Of a DNA stretch of 64,000 bases, positions 25,663 through 36,513 are shown in pieces. The first letter of the stretch is position 1. Each line of letters opens with the position of its first letter. Position numbers and translations under genes: made by a program. Under the pieces are notes generated by a model that had not been told where the DNA came from, ran no database searches, and saw only the letters and a program-made list of their open reading frames with translations. The stretch is from assembly GCF_030160635.1 (NCBI RefSeq), contig NZ_BSOS01000012.1, forward strand, positions 1-64,000, read 5' to 3'. This DNA is from Acidocella aquatica (GTDB lineage Bacteria; Pseudomonadota; Alphaproteobacteria; Acetobacterales; Acetobacteraceae).

Positions 25663-26367
25663 TTATGTCTGTATCTGTGGCGCTGGAAGCGTCGGCACCA
25701 GTTTTCCGTCACGCAGGGTTAACTGGCGGTCCATGCGCTGAGCCAGATCGGGATTGTGGGTCGCGATGAGGGCCGCAACATTTTCCGAGCGGACAATGTG
25801 CAGCAATTCCTCGAAGACGATATTGGCCGTATGAACATCAAGGTTACCAGTCGGCTCATCGGCGAGCAGGAGCGCGGGGCTGTTGGCCAGGGCGCGGGCG
25901 ATGGCGACACGCTGCTGTTCGCCGCCCGAGAGCTTGCCCGGCAGATGTTGCGCACGCTCTGCCAGGCCGAATTTTTTTAACAATTCCATGGAACGATTGT
26001 TTGCTTGCGTCTGGGACCTGCCCGCAATCATCTGCGGCAGTGAAATGTTTTCCAACGCGGTGAATTCCGCCAGCAGATGATGGAACTGGTAGACGATTCC
26101 TATTGTGCGCAGACGGATATTTGTCCGTGCGTCATCGGAGAGTTTGCCGGAATTCTGACCGTTAATGATGACCGCGCCGCCGTCAGGTTTTTCTAATAGG
26201 CCCGCCAGATGCAGCAAGGTAGATTTTCCGGAACCGGATGGCGCGACGAGGGCGACAATTTCTCCACGGTTGAGAAATAATTCAGCACCATCAAGAATGG
26301 TGAGCGATTCGGCACCTGTTTTATAAGTGCGGTTGATGGCCTGGAGATGGAGCAGAAAATCACTCAC
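25663..26367 (-). CDS. lolD: lipoprotein-releasing ABC transporter ATPase
   Basis: 234 residues from a GTG at 26365-26367 that overlaps the permease stop by 8 bp. It has Walker [11 protein letters not shown], the Q-loop in [19 protein letters not shown], signature LSGGEQQR, Walker B ALLLADEP and the H-loop IATHNP. The [14 protein letters not shown] sequence is typical of LolD. It energises extraction of lipoproteins from the inner membrane for transfer to LolA. The longer upstream opening to 26442 lies inside the permease gene and is not family sequence. Confidence 0.92.
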   Translation of the reverse strand: MSDFLLHLQAINRTYKTGAESLTILDGAELFLNRGEIVALVAPSGSGKSTLLHLAGLLEKPDGGAVIINGQNSGKLSDDARTNIRLRTIGIVYQFHHLLAEFTALENISLPQMIAGRSQTQANNRSMELLKKFGLAERAQHLPGKLSGGEQQRVAIARALANSPALLLADEPTGNLDVHTANIVFEELLHIVRSENVAALIATHNPDLAQRMDRQLTLRDGKLVPTLPAPQIQT

Positions 26368-27610
26368 TGCGCAGCGCCTCGATCGGGTCGATCCGTGCGG
26401 CGCGCCAACTGGGGTAGATGGTGGCGAGGATGGAAAGGGCAAAGGACATCAGGATGACTTCCGTGACCTGGTGCCCGTCCAGCTTCGCGGGCAGGGATTC
26501 CAGGTAATAGACTGTGGGATCAAACAACGGGGTACCGGTGATTTTGGAGACGAACTCCTTGATCTGCTCGATGTAGGCGCAAAAAACCACACCGATGCCA
26601 AAACCTATGAGTGTGCCAAGAATGCCGACCGAGGCGCCGCACATGAGGAAGATGCGCATTATGCCGCCCGATGTTGCGCCCATGGTGCGCAGGATGGCGA
26701 TGTCGCGGGCTTTATCCTTCACCATCATGATGAGCGAGGAGATGACGTTGAACGCCGCGACAATGATGATGAGGGTGAGGATGAGAAACATCACATTCCC
26801 CTCGACCGTGACGGCGGCAAGGAAGGAGTCGTTGTTTTGGCGCCAGTCCTGGATATTGAGCGGCAAGTTGGGCAACGCATTGACGATGGCCTGTTTAATC
26901 GCGCTGTCGTGGTCTGGGTCTTGCACGAAGACCTGAATTTGCGTGGCGGCGCCGGGGTGCTGGAACAAGGTTTGCGCAGCGCCCAGCGGCAGGAACACAA
27001 AGCTGGAGTCATATTGCTGCATGCCTGTCTGAAAGATGGCGACAACGCGGAAGCTCTGGATGCTGGGGATGGTGCCGATGATGGTGGCTTTGCCCTGCGG
27101 CATGATAAGGGTGATGCTCTGGCCAACGGTAATGCCAAACTGGTTGGCAAGCCCGCCGCCGATGGCGATTGTGCCGTCGCCCGTGAGGTCTGAGAGGCTG
27201 CCCGCGATAATATGTTTGGCGACGGTGGGCAGGGCGGCGAGGCCATCGGGCGTGATGCCACGGGCGATGCCGCCTGCGGTGCCGCCCTGTGGGCCGGAGA
27301 AGAGAACCTCGCCCTGGACGACGGGAAAGGCCGCGGTGACGCCGGGGATGGTGCGGATTTTCGCGGATATATCGTCATAGCCCGTGAGCGGCGCGCCGGC
27401 GCTGTAGACGCCGATGTCACCGTTCAGGCCAAGGATTTGGGAGAGCAGTTCCTGGCGGAAGCCGTTCATCACGCTCATGACGATGATGAGCGTGGCAACC
27501 CCAAGGGCGATGCCGACGAGCGAAAAAATCGCGATGACGGAGACGAACCGCTCACCACGGCGGGCGCGCAGATAACGGGCCGCGACTTTTCGCTCGAAGG
27601 CGTTGAACAT
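26360..27610 (-). CDS. lolC: lipoprotein-releasing ABC transporter permease (LolC/LolE family)
   Basis: 416 residues. The N-terminus is [30 protein letters not shown] with the first membrane segment, then a large periplasmic MacB-like core domain, and three C-terminal membrane segments of the FtsX type ([40 protein letters not shown], ending [17 protein letters not shown]). Alphaproteobacteria usually have a single LolC/E hybrid forming a homodimer (LolF). It begins with an ATG overlapping the proS stop (TGATG) and works with the downstream lolD. Confidence 0.92.
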   Translation of the reverse strand: MFNAFERKVAARYLRARRGERFVSVIAIFSLVGIALGVATLIIVMSVMNGFRQELLSQILGLNGDIGVYSAGAPLTGYDDISAKIRTIPGVTAAFPVVQGEVLFSGPQGGTAGGIARGITPDGLAALPTVAKHIIAGSLSDLTGDGTIAIGGGLANQFGITVGQSITLIMPQGKATIIGTIPSIQSFRVVAIFQTGMQQYDSSFVFLPLGAAQTLFQHPGAATQIQVFVQDPDHDSAIKQAIVNALPNLPLNIQDWRQNNDSFLAAVTVEGNVMFLILTLIIIVAAFNVISSLIMMVKDKARDIAILRTMGATSGGIMRIFLMCGASVGILGTLIGFGIGVVFCAYIEQIKEFVSKITGTPLFDPTVYYLESLPAKLDGHQVTEVILMSFALSILATIYPSWRAARIDPIEALRSE

Positions 27611-28902
27611 CAGGACATGACTTTCGCTAGGGCGTCCGCAACCGACAATTCCAAACGTTCACCGGTGGCGCGGCGCTTGAGCTCGACCTGACCGTTCGCG
27701 GCGCCGCGCGGGCCGGCGATGATCTGCCACGGGTGGCCCATAAGGTCGGCCTCGGCGAATTTGGCCCCGGCGCGTTCCTCGCGGTCATCATAGAGGCAAT
27801 CGGCGCCAAGCTTCTCGTGGAGTTCGTTGCAGATTTTATCAGTGGCGGCGTCACCCTGGCGCAGATTGAGGATGGCGGCGCGGAAGGGGGCGATGGCGTC
27901 CGGCCAGATGATGCCGGCTTCGTCATGGCGGGCCTCGATAATGGCTCCGGCGAGACGCGAGACGCCGATGCCGTAGCTGCCCATTTCGGGGAAGATTTTT
28001 GTGCCGTCATGGCCGGTAACAGTGAAATTCATGGATTCGGAATATTTTTTACCGAAGTAGAAAATCTGGCCGACCTCAATCCCCCTGCCCTCGCGCCTGC
28101 GTTCGTCCGGGATTTTCTCCCAGGCGGCGAGATCGTGTTTTTCGTCAGTCGCGGCGTAGATCGTGGTCATCTGTTCGTAGAAGGTCTCCACATCGGCCGC
28201 CGCCGCAGGATCGCCTGCTTCAAAGGTGGCATCGTAGAACACGCCGCTCTCGCCGGTGGGGGCGAGGATGTGGAATTCGTGGGAGAGGTCGCCGCCGATC
28301 TGGCCGGTGTCGGCACGCATGGGGATGGCGGTGATGCCGATGCGCTGGAAAGTGCGCATGTAGGCCAGCATCATTTTTTTATAGGTGAGCAGCGCACCCG
28401 CGTAATCCAGGTCGAAGCCGTAGCCGTCCTTCATGAGGAATTCGCGGCCGCGCAGCACGCCAAAGCGGGGGCGAACCTCGTCACGGAACTTCCACTGGAT
28501 ATGGTAGAGGTTCTGCGGCAGCTCGCGATAGCTTTTCACACTCTCGCGCATAATCGAGGTGATCATTTCCTCATTGGTCGGGCCGTAGAGGAGGTCGCGC
28601 TCATGACGGTCGGTAATGCGCAGCATTTCCTTCCCATAGGCTTCGTATCGCCCGCTCTCGCGCCAGAGATCGGCGCTCTGGATGGTCGGCATCAGAAGTT
28701 CCTGGGCACCGGCGGCGGCCTGTTCCTCACGCACGATCGCGGAGATTTTATTGAGCACCCGCAGGCCGGCCGGTAGCCAGGCGTAGATGCCCGAAGCCAT
28801 CTGGCGGACCAGGCCCGCGCGCAGCATGAGCCGGTGCGAGGCGATCTGCGCTTCGGCGGGGGTTTCTTTGAGTGTGGGGATCAGGCTTTGAGAGAGACGC
28901 AT
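27610..28902 (-). CDS. proS: prolyl-tRNA synthetase, short alphaproteobacterial form
   Basis: 430 residues. It starts [20 protein letters not shown] and contains the class II motifs: [20 protein letters not shown], motif 2 [21 protein letters not shown] and motif 3 [19 protein letters not shown], then a C-terminal anticodon-binding domain. It lacks the roughly 180-residue editing insertion of E. coli ProRS, which is usual in this class of bacteria; a free-standing YbaK/ProXp protein elsewhere would supply editing. Confidence 0.95.
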   Translation of the reverse strand: MRLSQSLIPTLKETPAEAQIASHRLMLRAGLVRQMASGIYAWLPAGLRVLNKISAIVREEQAAAGAQELLMPTIQSADLWRESGRYEAYGKEMLRITDRHERDLLYGPTNEEMITSIMRESVKSYRELPQNLYHIQWKFRDEVRPRFGVLRGREFLMKDGYGFDLDYAGALLTYKKMMLAYMRTFQRIGITAIPMRADTGQIGGDLSHEFHILAPTGESGVFYDATFEAGDPAAAADVETFYEQMTTIYAATDEKHDLAAWEKIPDERRREGRGIEVGQIFYFGKKYSESMNFTVTGHDGTKIFPEMGSYGIGVSRLAGAIIEARHDEAGIIWPDAIAPFRAAILNLRQGDAATDKICNELHEKLGADCLYDDREERAGAKFAEADLMGHPWQIIAGPRGAANGQVELKRRATGERLELSVADALAKVMS

Positions 28903-28928
28903 GAAGAACCTTATGGTGTGAGCGAGGG

Positions 28929-30071
28929 CTATTTAGAGCGGATCGGCAGTAAAGGCGAGGTGGGGGTATCGAGCCAGCGGTCGGCCGCACGGCGGCACGG
29001 AACCTCGACTGTGGAATGCAGGACAACGGCGACGGCAAAAGTGATGGCCAGCATGCCCGCGGCGAAGAAGAGGCTGTGGCTGGCCGGCGTCCACCCCTGA
29101 TGCCTGAAGAATTGCGCAAGCAGCAATTCGGCCAGGGCAAAACTCATGTAAAACGCGTAGGAAAGGAGCCCAAGCCAACGCAACCACTGGATATGGCCGA
29201 TCAGCGGCGGGCGCTCGGCATCCGCTTGCATGGTCAGGCTGAATAACAGCAGCCAGAGCGCCGCAACGGTGAGTACATCGGAGCCAAGCGAGGTAAATAT
29301 AAGAATAAGCGCAACGGCCAGAACCGCCAGAACTCGGGCCGGCAGGAAATCGGCGTAATTGGGGACGATACGGGCCGCGGCAATGCCTGCTAGGAACTCA
29401 GGAAAAAAGCGCATTAGCCCGCTACCGAAAGCCAGATTGAGCGTGTGCATGTATTCAACGTCAATCAGTCCTAACGCGGTCAGGCTGCTGAGGATAAAGG
29501 CAACCGAGACAACGGGATCAAGATAGCTGATGATATACCATAAAACCGGAAACAGCAGATATCCGGCCCATTCCGCGCTGACCGACCAGGAAGGGTAATT
29601 CCATGCGCCATGGCTGGAGAAGCCCCAGCCCTGGAGGAGGAAGATGTTTTCCAGAAATGCGGGAAAGCTGAACCGGGCCGGATCGCGCGGGGTTACGCCA
29701 AATGCGATGCCCACCCCGAAGATTGCCGCGAAGAGAAGGATCGTCACGAAATGCAGGGGATAAATGCGGGCGAGCCGCTTGCCCCAGAAATGCCAGGCGC
29801 GGGGATGAAACGGTTGGAGAGTGCCAAATGATTCCCAGCTTAGCTGCGGGTGAATCCCGGCGCGGCTAAGTTCCGGATGAACGCGCGCCAGGATCAGGCC
29901 TGAGAGAATGAAGAAACCATCAACCCCCAGGTATCCGTGCCGGACGATGCCGGCGCATGGCCCCAGCCAGGCTGAAAAGTTGAGATAAAGGTCAACGTGA
30001 TAAGTAAAGACCCAGGCCGCCAAAAGAGCACGGCCGACGGTCAGGTCAGAGATTTCCTGTTTGAGGTTCAT
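28929..30071 (-). CDS. acyltransferase 3 family membrane protein
   Basis: 380 residues with about ten membrane segments. It opens [20 protein letters not shown] with the conserved membrane histidine, then [20 protein letters not shown] and [20 protein letters not shown], all marks of the OafA/NodX acyltransferase group. Such proteins O-acetylate surface polysaccharides, lipids or antibiotics. The C-terminus ends without the extra SGNH domain. The gene lies 26 bp before proS and follows a terminator-like leader hairpin, so it may be the first gene of an acyltransferase-proS-lolC-lolD transcript. The substrate is unknown. Confidence 0.82.
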   Translation of the reverse strand: MNLKQEISDLTVGRALLAAWVFTYHVDLYLNFSAWLGPCAGIVRHGYLGVDGFFILSGLILARVHPELSRAGIHPQLSWESFGTLQPFHPRAWHFWGKRLARIYPLHFVTILLFAAIFGVGIAFGVTPRDPARFSFPAFLENIFLLQGWGFSSHGAWNYPSWSVSAEWAGYLLFPVLWYIISYLDPVVSVAFILSSLTALGLIDVEYMHTLNLAFGSGLMRFFPEFLAGIAAARIVPNYADFLPARVLAVLAVALILIFTSLGSDVLTVAALWLLLFSLTMQADAERPPLIGHIQWLRWLGLLSYAFYMSFALAELLLAQFFRHQGWTPASHSLFFAAGMLAITFAVAVVLHSTVEVPCRRAADRWLDTPTSPLLPIRSK

Positions 30072-30087
30072 GGTGGTTTCAGTTCCT

Positions 30088-30130
30088 AAACAAACAGAAA
30101 GAAGCCCGCCAGCCCATTAGGGCGGCGGGC
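30088..30130 (-). terminator. terminator or attenuator hairpin before the acyltransferase gene
   Basis: On the minus strand GCCCGCCGCCC-TAAT-GGGC-T-GGCGGGC forms an 11-bp stem with one bulge, followed by TTCTTTCTGTTTGTTT. It is about 200 bp past rnj and only 17 bp before the acyltransferase ATG, so it could end the nuo-birA-coaX-rnj transcript or act as an attenuator. The remaining bases of 30131-30332 are AT-rich with an AAGTTTTT/AAAAACTT inverted repeat and may hold a promoter; no gene is seen. Confidence 0.7.
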
Positions 30131-30332
30131 CAAGGTCAGGGAGGAAACACCAGTCACACAGCAGGATGAAGAACCAAAAATCACCCTGGGCTTATAGTGC
30201 GTCGCACAAAAACATAAGTCCAGAAGAAATCGCCTTTCATTTGCAAGTTTTTTAGACTTAAAAACTTTGTTTGCCGTTTTATTAATCGAATTGGTGTTTT
30301 TTTACTCTATTGTGGGTGTTTTTTATTCACTC

Positions 30333-32018
30333 TCAAACTCTTAGCAAATGAGCCTCAACAAGCGGACGTTTGCCAAACCGTTTACCTATGATTTTCCGCA
30401 GCCCCGTGCGCGCGGCCTCAAGAAAAGCGGTCTCATTGCGTCGTATGGCGGCGGGAAGATCTTCGAGAAGATCGAAAAACTCCGCCTCGGCTTCGAGTCT
30501 GAGCATTCCATCTGCCTCATCCAGCAATCCAGGCGCGGAGATTCTGGCGGTACCGAGAAGCTTGCCGCTGGCATCGGCCGCGAAACTGCCGATAACAACG
30601 CCGTTGAACAACATGCGCCGGCGGGCGGAAAGCACGCCCCCCTTCAGTGGAACGACGCGCTCACCATCCACGACCAGCCGGCCGGAGGGGACAGAGTCCA
30701 CGACCGCGGGTGTTCCTGGTGCGAATTGCAGCACGTCACCATTTTCCATCATGAGAGGTATCAGGCCCTCCTCCTCCGCAAGCGCGGCCTGGGAGGAGAG
30801 GTGGCGCCATTCGCCATGAGTGGGGACGATGTATTTGGGGCGCACCAATTTGTAGAGCTTACGCAATTCGTCACGTTTGGGATGGCCCGAGACGTGGGTG
30901 AATTCATCCTGGTCGGTGATCACGTTGACACCTCGGCGGACCAGCGCATCCTGCACCGCTGTGATGGCGCGCTCGTTGCCCGGGATCATGCGCGAGGAGA
31001 AAATCACGGTATCGCCCTCCCCCAGCACCGCGTGGCGATGCGTGTCAGCGGCGATGCGCGACAGGGCGGAACGGGGTTCGCCCTGACTGCCTGTAACCAG
31101 GAGCAGCAGGTTTTCGTCGGGGATGGAGCCGATGTCCTCTTCTGGGATAAAGTCCGGCACATCCTGCAGGTAACCAGCCTCCTGCGCGGCGGCGACGTAG
31201 TTGCCCAGGCTGCGGCCCACCAGGGCTATATGCCGCCCTGCCGCCTGGGCAGCGGCGATAACGCTGGCAACGCGCGCCACGTTGCTGGCGAAACAGGTGA
31301 TGGCGATGCGACCGGGGATGTCGGCGATCAGCCCTCTGAGGCTGCGTTTGACCTCAGATTCGGAGCGGGAATGCCCCTCCACCATCGCGTTGGTGGAATC
31401 AGAGATGATGGCAAGCACGCCGGCATCTCCCAGGGCCTTTAGGCCTGCTTCGTCAGACAAGGCGCCGACGACCGGGTCGGGGTCAAGCTTCCAGTCGCCG
31501 GTATGCAGGACTGTGCCGTAGCTGGTTGTGATGGCAAGAGACTGCGCTTCCACCGTGGAATGGGTCATCTGGATATAGCGGAGGCTGAAGGGGGCCAGCT
31601 CGAACGAGGCGCCCGGCTTGAGTATCTTGAGTTTAACCTCGCGGCCGAGCCCGGCCTCAGCCAGTTTGCGGCGGATGATCGCGGCGGCGAAAGGGGTTGC
31701 ATAGATCGGGCAGCGCAATTGCGGCCAGAGCCGCGCGATACCGCCTATATGATCCTCATGCGCGTGGGTGATGACAATGCCAAGCAGAGCGTCCCGCTGT
31801 TCAGCAATGAAGGCTGGGTCAGGCAACAGGATTTCAGCTTCGGGGGTCTCCGGGCCGGAGAAGCCCATGCCGCAGTCAACAGCCAGCCAGGCGCCATCGC
31901 AACCATAGAGGTTGAAATTCATGCCGATTTCGCCGGTGCCGCCGAGGGGCACGAAAATGAACCCGCCCTGGGCATCGCCCCGGACCGGCGCCGGGGATTT
32001 GCCGGTGGATTTTTTCAT
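30333..32018 (-). CDS. rnj: ribonuclease J
   Basis: 561 residues of the metallo-beta-lactamase/beta-CASP family. It opens with FVPLGGTGEIGMNFNLYG; the zinc motif HAHEDHIGG has His85, His87, Asp89 and His90; DSTNAMVEGHSRSE and GHPKRDELRKLYKLVRPKYI are further family marks, with a C-terminal RNase J domain. RNase J is an endo- and 5'-3' exoribonuclease for RNA maturation and turnover. It follows coaX after 30 bp in the birA-coaX-rnj segment, an order common in Rhodospirillales and Rhizobiales. Confidence 0.94.
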   Translation of the reverse strand: MKKSTGKSPAPVRGDAQGGFIFVPLGGTGEIGMNFNLYGCDGAWLAVDCGMGFSGPETPEAEILLPDPAFIAEQRDALLGIVITHAHEDHIGGIARLWPQLRCPIYATPFAAAIIRRKLAEAGLGREVKLKILKPGASFELAPFSLRYIQMTHSTVEAQSLAITTSYGTVLHTGDWKLDPDPVVGALSDEAGLKALGDAGVLAIISDSTNAMVEGHSRSESEVKRSLRGLIADIPGRIAITCFASNVARVASVIAAAQAAGRHIALVGRSLGNYVAAAQEAGYLQDVPDFIPEEDIGSIPDENLLLLVTGSQGEPRSALSRIAADTHRHAVLGEGDTVIFSSRMIPGNERAITAVQDALVRRGVNVITDQDEFTHVSGHPKRDELRKLYKLVRPKYIVPTHGEWRHLSSQAALAEEEGLIPLMMENGDVLQFAPGTPAVVDSVPSGRLVVDGERVVPLKGGVLSARRRMLFNGVVIGSFAADASGKLLGTARISAPGLLDEADGMLRLEAEAEFFDLLEDLPAAIRRNETAFLEAARTGLRKIIGKRFGKRPLVEAHLLRV

Positions 32019-32048
32019 TAGATAAACAACTCCTGGATAGATTTTGGG

Positions 32049-32859
32049 TTATTCGGCCTCGATAAACCGTGCGCGGTCTCGCGGCAAAGGGGGCGGGTTA
32101 TTGCGCAGCGAAAGCAGGCGCAGGCCGTCGAGTGTGAGGTCTGAGTCGATGGCTGTGAACTTGGAGGTACCCTCGGCGAACAAAGGGGCGAGACCACCAG
32201 TGGCGATTGCCTTGAGCGATGTGCCGTATTCGCCTTCAATGCGGGTGAGCAGGCCTTCGATCAACCCGATATACCCCCAATAAGTGCCGGAGCGCATGGC
32301 CGGAATGGTGGAGCGGCCAATGACCGATTGCGGGCGGCCGATGCCGATGCGCGGCAGCCTTGCGGCGGCCTGATGCAAGGCTTCGATGGAGAGGTTGATG
32401 CCGGGTGAAATGGCACCGCCGAGATAGGCGCCATCGGCATCCACGACATCGAAGGTGGTGGCCGTGCCGAAATCAACCACCACCAGGGGGCCGCGATAAT
32501 GATTATGGGCCGCCAGCGCGTTGAGCAGACGGTCGGCGCCCACCTCGTCGGGGGTGTCGACCTTGATCTCAAAACCCCAGTCCAGCTTCGCATTGGCGAC
32601 CAGCGGCTCAACATCGAACCACTCGCGACAGAGACGGCGCAGGTCATAAAGGGCGGCGGGAACCACGGTGCCGATAACGGCGCGGGTGATCTCACGGGGG
32701 GTTATTCCGGCACGGGTCAGCAGGGCTTCCAGCCAGACGCCGTATTCATCCGAGGTGCGCTGCGCGGAGGTTGCCAGCCGCCAGGTGCCGCGCCACTCCG
32801 TGCCGTTATGCACCGCGAATACGATGTTGGTATTGCCGGTGTCGATCACCAGAAGCATT
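32049..32859 (-). CDS. coaX: type III pantothenate kinase
   Basis: 269 residues starting [19 protein letters not shown], the phosphate-binding motif 1 of CoaX, with [45 protein letters not shown] and [10 protein letters not shown] following. It phosphorylates pantothenate in the first step of coenzyme A synthesis. The start at 32859 follows AGGAGGG; the reading frame continues upstream into birA without homology. It lies 9 bp after birA. Confidence 0.94.
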
Positions 32860-32868
32860 TTACCCTCC

Positions 32869-33582
32869 TCACGCCAGGCCCAGCATGACATCGCCCGTGC
32901 TGATCTGGTGGATACGATTATTGCTCTGCAACAGCAATTCGCCCGCCGGCGAGAGACCCGCGAATGTGCCGGTCTGGGTCGCGTGCGCCGATTTAATCTC
33001 AAGCTTTGTGCCAAGCGGGTGGGCGCGGTTGAGCCAGGCATCGCTAATCGCCTCGGGGCCCGCGCCATGCCAGCGGGAGAAGCCGGATAAAATGGCGTTT
33101 GCGGCATCCAGGGCCGCAAGAGTGAGGCCATGGGCAGCCAGAGAGGTTGTGGCGCGGCCGGGGATTTGTGGAGCCGAGCGCAGGTTCATGCCAATGCCGA
33201 TGACCAGCCAGTCAAGATTTTGACCGCTTGGGGCGGCATCAATCAACACTCCGGCCAGCTTGGCGCCGCCCAGGAGTACATCGTTGGGCCATTTCAGCAT
33301 GGTAGGGGGCGCGAAAAACGATTCGATCGCCTCAGCGGCCACGATACCCGCCAGCAGGGAGTAGAAGCCTGCCAAGGCGGCTGGCAGGGTTGGCCGAAGC
33401 AGGATCGACAGATTGAGGTTGCCCTCAGGCGCCTGCCAGCTGCGCCCCCGGCTGCCGCGCCCCGCGGTTTGTTTGTACGCCAATATGGCGAGCCCCTCCG
33501 GCTCCCCCGCTTTGGCACGAGCGGTGCAAAGATCAGAGGTTGAGGCTAGCTCGCCGTAGGTCTCAAGCCGCCAGGATATCAA
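32869..33582 (-). CDS. birA: biotin-acetyl-CoA-carboxylase ligase
   Basis: 237 residues, catalytic domain only with no DNA-binding front, so unlike E. coli BirA it should not be a repressor. Motifs: [58 protein letters not shown] and a C-terminal SH3-like part. It attaches biotin to carboxylase carrier proteins. The TTG start at 33580-33582 overlaps the nuoN stop (TTGA), and residues from [14 protein letters not shown] on match the family. Confidence 0.92.
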   Translation of the reverse strand: MISWRLETYGELASTSDLCTARAKAGEPEGLAILAYKQTAGRGSRGRSWQAPEGNLNLSILLRPTLPAALAGFYSLLAGIVAAEAIESFFAPPTMLKWPNDVLLGGAKLAGVLIDAAPSGQNLDWLVIGIGMNLRSAPQIPGRATTSLAAHGLTLAALDAANAILSGFSRWHGAGPEAISDAWLNRAHPLGTKLEIKSAHATQTGTFAGLSPAGELLLQSNNRIHQISTGDVMLGLA

Positions 33583-35000
33583 CCAATAAGAGCCTTCGCG
33601 GCGGCATCGGCGGCGGCAATGAGCGGGCCGGGAATAAGGACGAAGAGACAGGTGACGAGCGCGCCCGCGAACATGACAAAGCGCACGCCGCTGGCGGTTT
33701 TGTCAAAACCTGGCGTACCGGCGTCGAAATACATCACTTTGATGACGCGCAGGTAGTAGAAGGCACCGATGATGCTGGTGACGACGCCGACGACCGCCAG
33801 AGTGTTAAGTCCTGCATTGATGGCCGCGGAGAAGACGTAGAGTTTGCCGAAGAAGCCTGAGAGTGGCGGGATGCCCGCCATGGCCCACATGAAAATTGCC
33901 AGCGCGAAGGCAAAGCCTGGATTCTCTGTCGAGAGGCCGGCGAGGTCGGCAATGGTTTCCACCGCCTGGCCTTTCCGGCGCATGGCGACAACACAGGCGA
34001 AGGCGCCAAAGGACATCACGAGATAGATCGCGAGATAAACCAGGGTCGCCTGTACGCCGGCCAGCGTGCCGGCAGCCAGGCCCATGAGCGCGTAGCCCAT
34101 ATGGCCAATAGAGGAATAAGCCAGCAGCCGCTTGATGTTCTTCTGGCCGATGGCGGCGAGCGCGCCCAGCGCCATCGAGAGGATGCTGAGGATTTCGATG
34201 ATCATCCGCCATTGCGCGAGCAGGTGGCCAAATGGCCCGAGCATGACGGCGAGCAGCAGTGCCATGGTGGCGATTTTTGGAGCCGTGCCGAAGAGGGCTG
34301 TCACGGGGGTTGGGGAGCCCTCGTAGACATCAGGTGTCCACATGTGGAAGGGCGCGGCGGAGACTTTGAAGGCAAGACCAACCAGGACGAAGACGATGCC
34401 GATGACAATTCCATAACCCGCGCCGTTCGCGAGAATGGCTGCGAGGGAGACAAAATTGGTGGTGCCCGAAAAACCGTAGACCAGGGAAATACCATAGATG
34501 AGCAGGCCCGAGGCGAGCGAGCCCAGAACAAAATATTTCAGACCCGCTTCGGTTGAGCGCAGGGAATCGCGCGCTGACGCGGCAAGAATATAAAGCGCCA
34601 GTGATTGCAGCTCGAACCCGACATAAAGGCTCATGAGATCCGCCGCCGAGACCATCACGATCATGCCCAGAACCGCGAAGAGAACCAGGACCGGGAACTC
34701 GAAGCGTGCCATGGCCTCACGCCGGTTGTAATCGAGAGACAACAGCAAAGCGGCGGCGGCGCCGAGATAGACCATTGAGTCGGCATAACGGGTGAAGAGG
34801 CTGGTTTTTAGCAGGCCGCCGAAGAGGACAGCATCAGGTGCTGCAAAGGAGAAAGCCGCCGCAAGAGCGAGAAGCAGGATGGCGCCATATGTGCTGGTGC
34901 TGGCTTTGTCGCGCTTGGAGAGCACGCCAACAAGCAACAGGGCCATGCCGCCCAGGCCAAGCAGCAGGCCGGGAACGAGAGGAGGGAGCAACGGGTTCAT
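33579..35000 (-). CDS. nuoN: NADH-quinone oxidoreductase subunit N
   Basis: 473 residues, about 14 membrane segments of the antiporter-like (Mrp) fold. Family features are MVSAADLMSLYVGFELQSLALYIL with the key glutamate, a lysine in VGLAFKVSAAPFHMWTPDVYEGSP, and AYSSIGHMGYALMGLAAG. It is one of three proton-pumping subunits in the membrane arm of complex I. Its start overlaps the nuoM stop and its stop overlaps birA. Confidence 0.96.
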   Translation of the reverse strand: MNPLLPPLVPGLLLGLGGMALLLVGVLSKRDKASTSTYGAILLLALAAAFSFAAPDAVLFGGLLKTSLFTRYADSMVYLGAAAALLLSLDYNRREAMARFEFPVLVLFAVLGMIVMVSAADLMSLYVGFELQSLALYILAASARDSLRSTEAGLKYFVLGSLASGLLIYGISLVYGFSGTTNFVSLAAILANGAGYGIVIGIVFVLVGLAFKVSAAPFHMWTPDVYEGSPTPVTALFGTAPKIATMALLLAVMLGPFGHLLAQWRMIIEILSILSMALGALAAIGQKNIKRLLAYSSIGHMGYALMGLAAGTLAGVQATLVYLAIYLVMSFGAFACVVAMRRKGQAVETIADLAGLSTENPGFAFALAIFMWAMAGIPPLSGFFGKLYVFSAAINAGLNTLAVVGVVTSIIGAFYYLRVIKVMYFDAGTPGFDKTASGVRFVMFAGALVTCLFVLIPGPLIAAADAAAKALIG

Positions 35001-36511
35001 TTGGTCACCATGGCAAGCGCCGTATGGGGTGTGAGAGCGGCGATATGCGCCTGCACCATGGCGTTCACCGATGCGTCGAACATATGAGTGAAACTGCCGG
35101 GGTAGATTCCAAGCCAGAGCACCATGGCAGCCAGAGGCAGCAGCATGGCGTATTCGCCAGGGTTAAGATCGGCCAGGGACCCAAGCTCTGGGCGAGCTTT
35201 GCCAAAAAGCACGGCACGCAACAGTACCAGCATATAGGCGGCTCCCAGCACCATACCGGCGGCGCCCAGCAGCGAGACCCAGAAATTCACCTTCATGGCG
35301 CCGACAATGACCAGGATTTCACCCACAAAGCCGGAGGTGCCGGGCAGACCGACATTGGCCAGCGAGAAGAGCATCAGCAACGCCGCATAGGCTGGCATTT
35401 TTGCAGCCAGGCCGCCAAGCCGCGAGAGCGTGAGGGCTTCACCGCGCGACAGCAACACGCCCGTGCAAACAAACAGACCCGCGATGACGAGGCCGTGCGA
35501 GAGCATCTGGAACAGCGCGCCCTCGATACCTTCTACCGTGAAGGTGAAGATGCCGATGATGATGATGCCCATGTGGGCGACCGAGGAATAGGCGATCATG
35601 CGCTTCATGTCGGTCTGCGCAAGGGCGACGAAAGAGATGTAGATGACCGCGACGACGCCGAGCGTGAACATCAAAGGTTCAGCCGCGGTGGCGGCCTGCG
35701 GGAGCATGGGCACGGCAAAGCGCAGAAAGCCATAGGCGCCCATTTTGGAAAGCACGGCGGCAAGCATGATGGTGCCGGGGATCGGCGCCTCGCCGTAGGC
35801 ATCGGGCAGCCACGTATGCAGCGGCCAGACAGCGGCCTTAACACCGAAGGAGGCAAGGAAGGCGGCGAACAGCCACATCTGGGCCGCTGGCGCGATCGGT
35901 GTATGCAGCAATGTCACGATGTCGGTCGTACCGGCATTATGCCACAGCCAGATCAGGGCCAGCAGCATGAATAGCGAACCGGCCAGGGTGAAGATGAAGA
36001 ATTTGACCGCCGCGTAGATCCGCCGTTCACCGCCCCATACGCCGATGACGAGATACATCGGGAGCAGCACCGCCTCGAAGAAAATGTAGAACACCACAAA
36101 GTCCAGCGCGCTGAACATGCCGATCGTCATTGTTTCCAGCAGCAGGAATGCCATCATCAATTCGCGGACGCGTTTGGTGATGGGCCAGCTTGAGAGAATG
36201 GCAATGGGGGTCAGGAAGGCTGTCAGCAGTATGAGGAACAGGCTGATGCCATCCACACCCATGCGATATTGGACATCAAGCCCCGAAAGCCAGGGCAGCG
36301 CCTCAACGAACTGGAAGCCAGCCTGAGACGGATCGAACGCGGTCCAGAGATAAATGCCAATCGCCAGGACGGCGAGGCTTGTGACGAGGGCGCCAATACG
36401 TGCTCTGCTCGCCACGGCAAGCGCCTCGCCACGCAGCATGGCAAGATAGGCAACGCCCAGCAGCGGCAAAAACGTAATGAGCGAGAGGATGGGAAAACCG
36501 GTCTGGTTCAT
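34997..36511 (-). CDS. nuoM: NADH-quinone oxidoreductase subunit M
   Basis: 504 residues, antiporter-like membrane subunit. Features: QYRMGVDGISLFLILLTAFL, FYIFFEAVLLPMYLVIGVWG with the conserved glutamate, the lysine helix FGVKAAVWPLHTWLPDAYGE, and AYSSVAHMGIIIIGIFTF. It lies between nuoL and nuoN with 2-4 bp spacing or overlap. It forms the second proton channel of the membrane arm. Confidence 0.97.
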   Translation of the reverse strand: MNQTGFPILSLITFLPLLGVAYLAMLRGEALAVASRARIGALVTSLAVLAIGIYLWTAFDPSQAGFQFVEALPWLSGLDVQYRMGVDGISLFLILLTAFLTPIAILSSWPITKRVRELMMAFLLLETMTIGMFSALDFVVFYIFFEAVLLPMYLVIGVWGGERRIYAAVKFFIFTLAGSLFMLLALIWLWHNAGTTDIVTLLHTPIAPAAQMWLFAAFLASFGVKAAVWPLHTWLPDAYGEAPIPGTIMLAAVLSKMGAYGFLRFAVPMLPQAATAAEPLMFTLGVVAVIYISFVALAQTDMKRMIAYSSVAHMGIIIIGIFTFTVEGIEGALFQMLSHGLVIAGLFVCTGVLLSRGEALTLSRLGGLAAKMPAYAALLMLFSLANVGLPGTSGFVGEILVIVGAMKVNFWVSLLGAAGMVLGAAYMLVLLRAVLFGKARPELGSLADLNPGEYAMLLPLAAMVLWLGIYPGSFTHMFDASVNAMVQAHIAALTPHTALAMVTK

Positions 36512-36513
36512 GG

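Noticed and set aside
26368-26442. Upstream extension of lolD
   Set aside because: It overlaps the end of the permease gene; LolD similarity starts at the GTG at 26367.
30348-31442. 364-codon plus-strand frame opposite RNase J
   Set aside because: RNase J motifs are intact on the minus strand and the antisense product has no recognisable domain.
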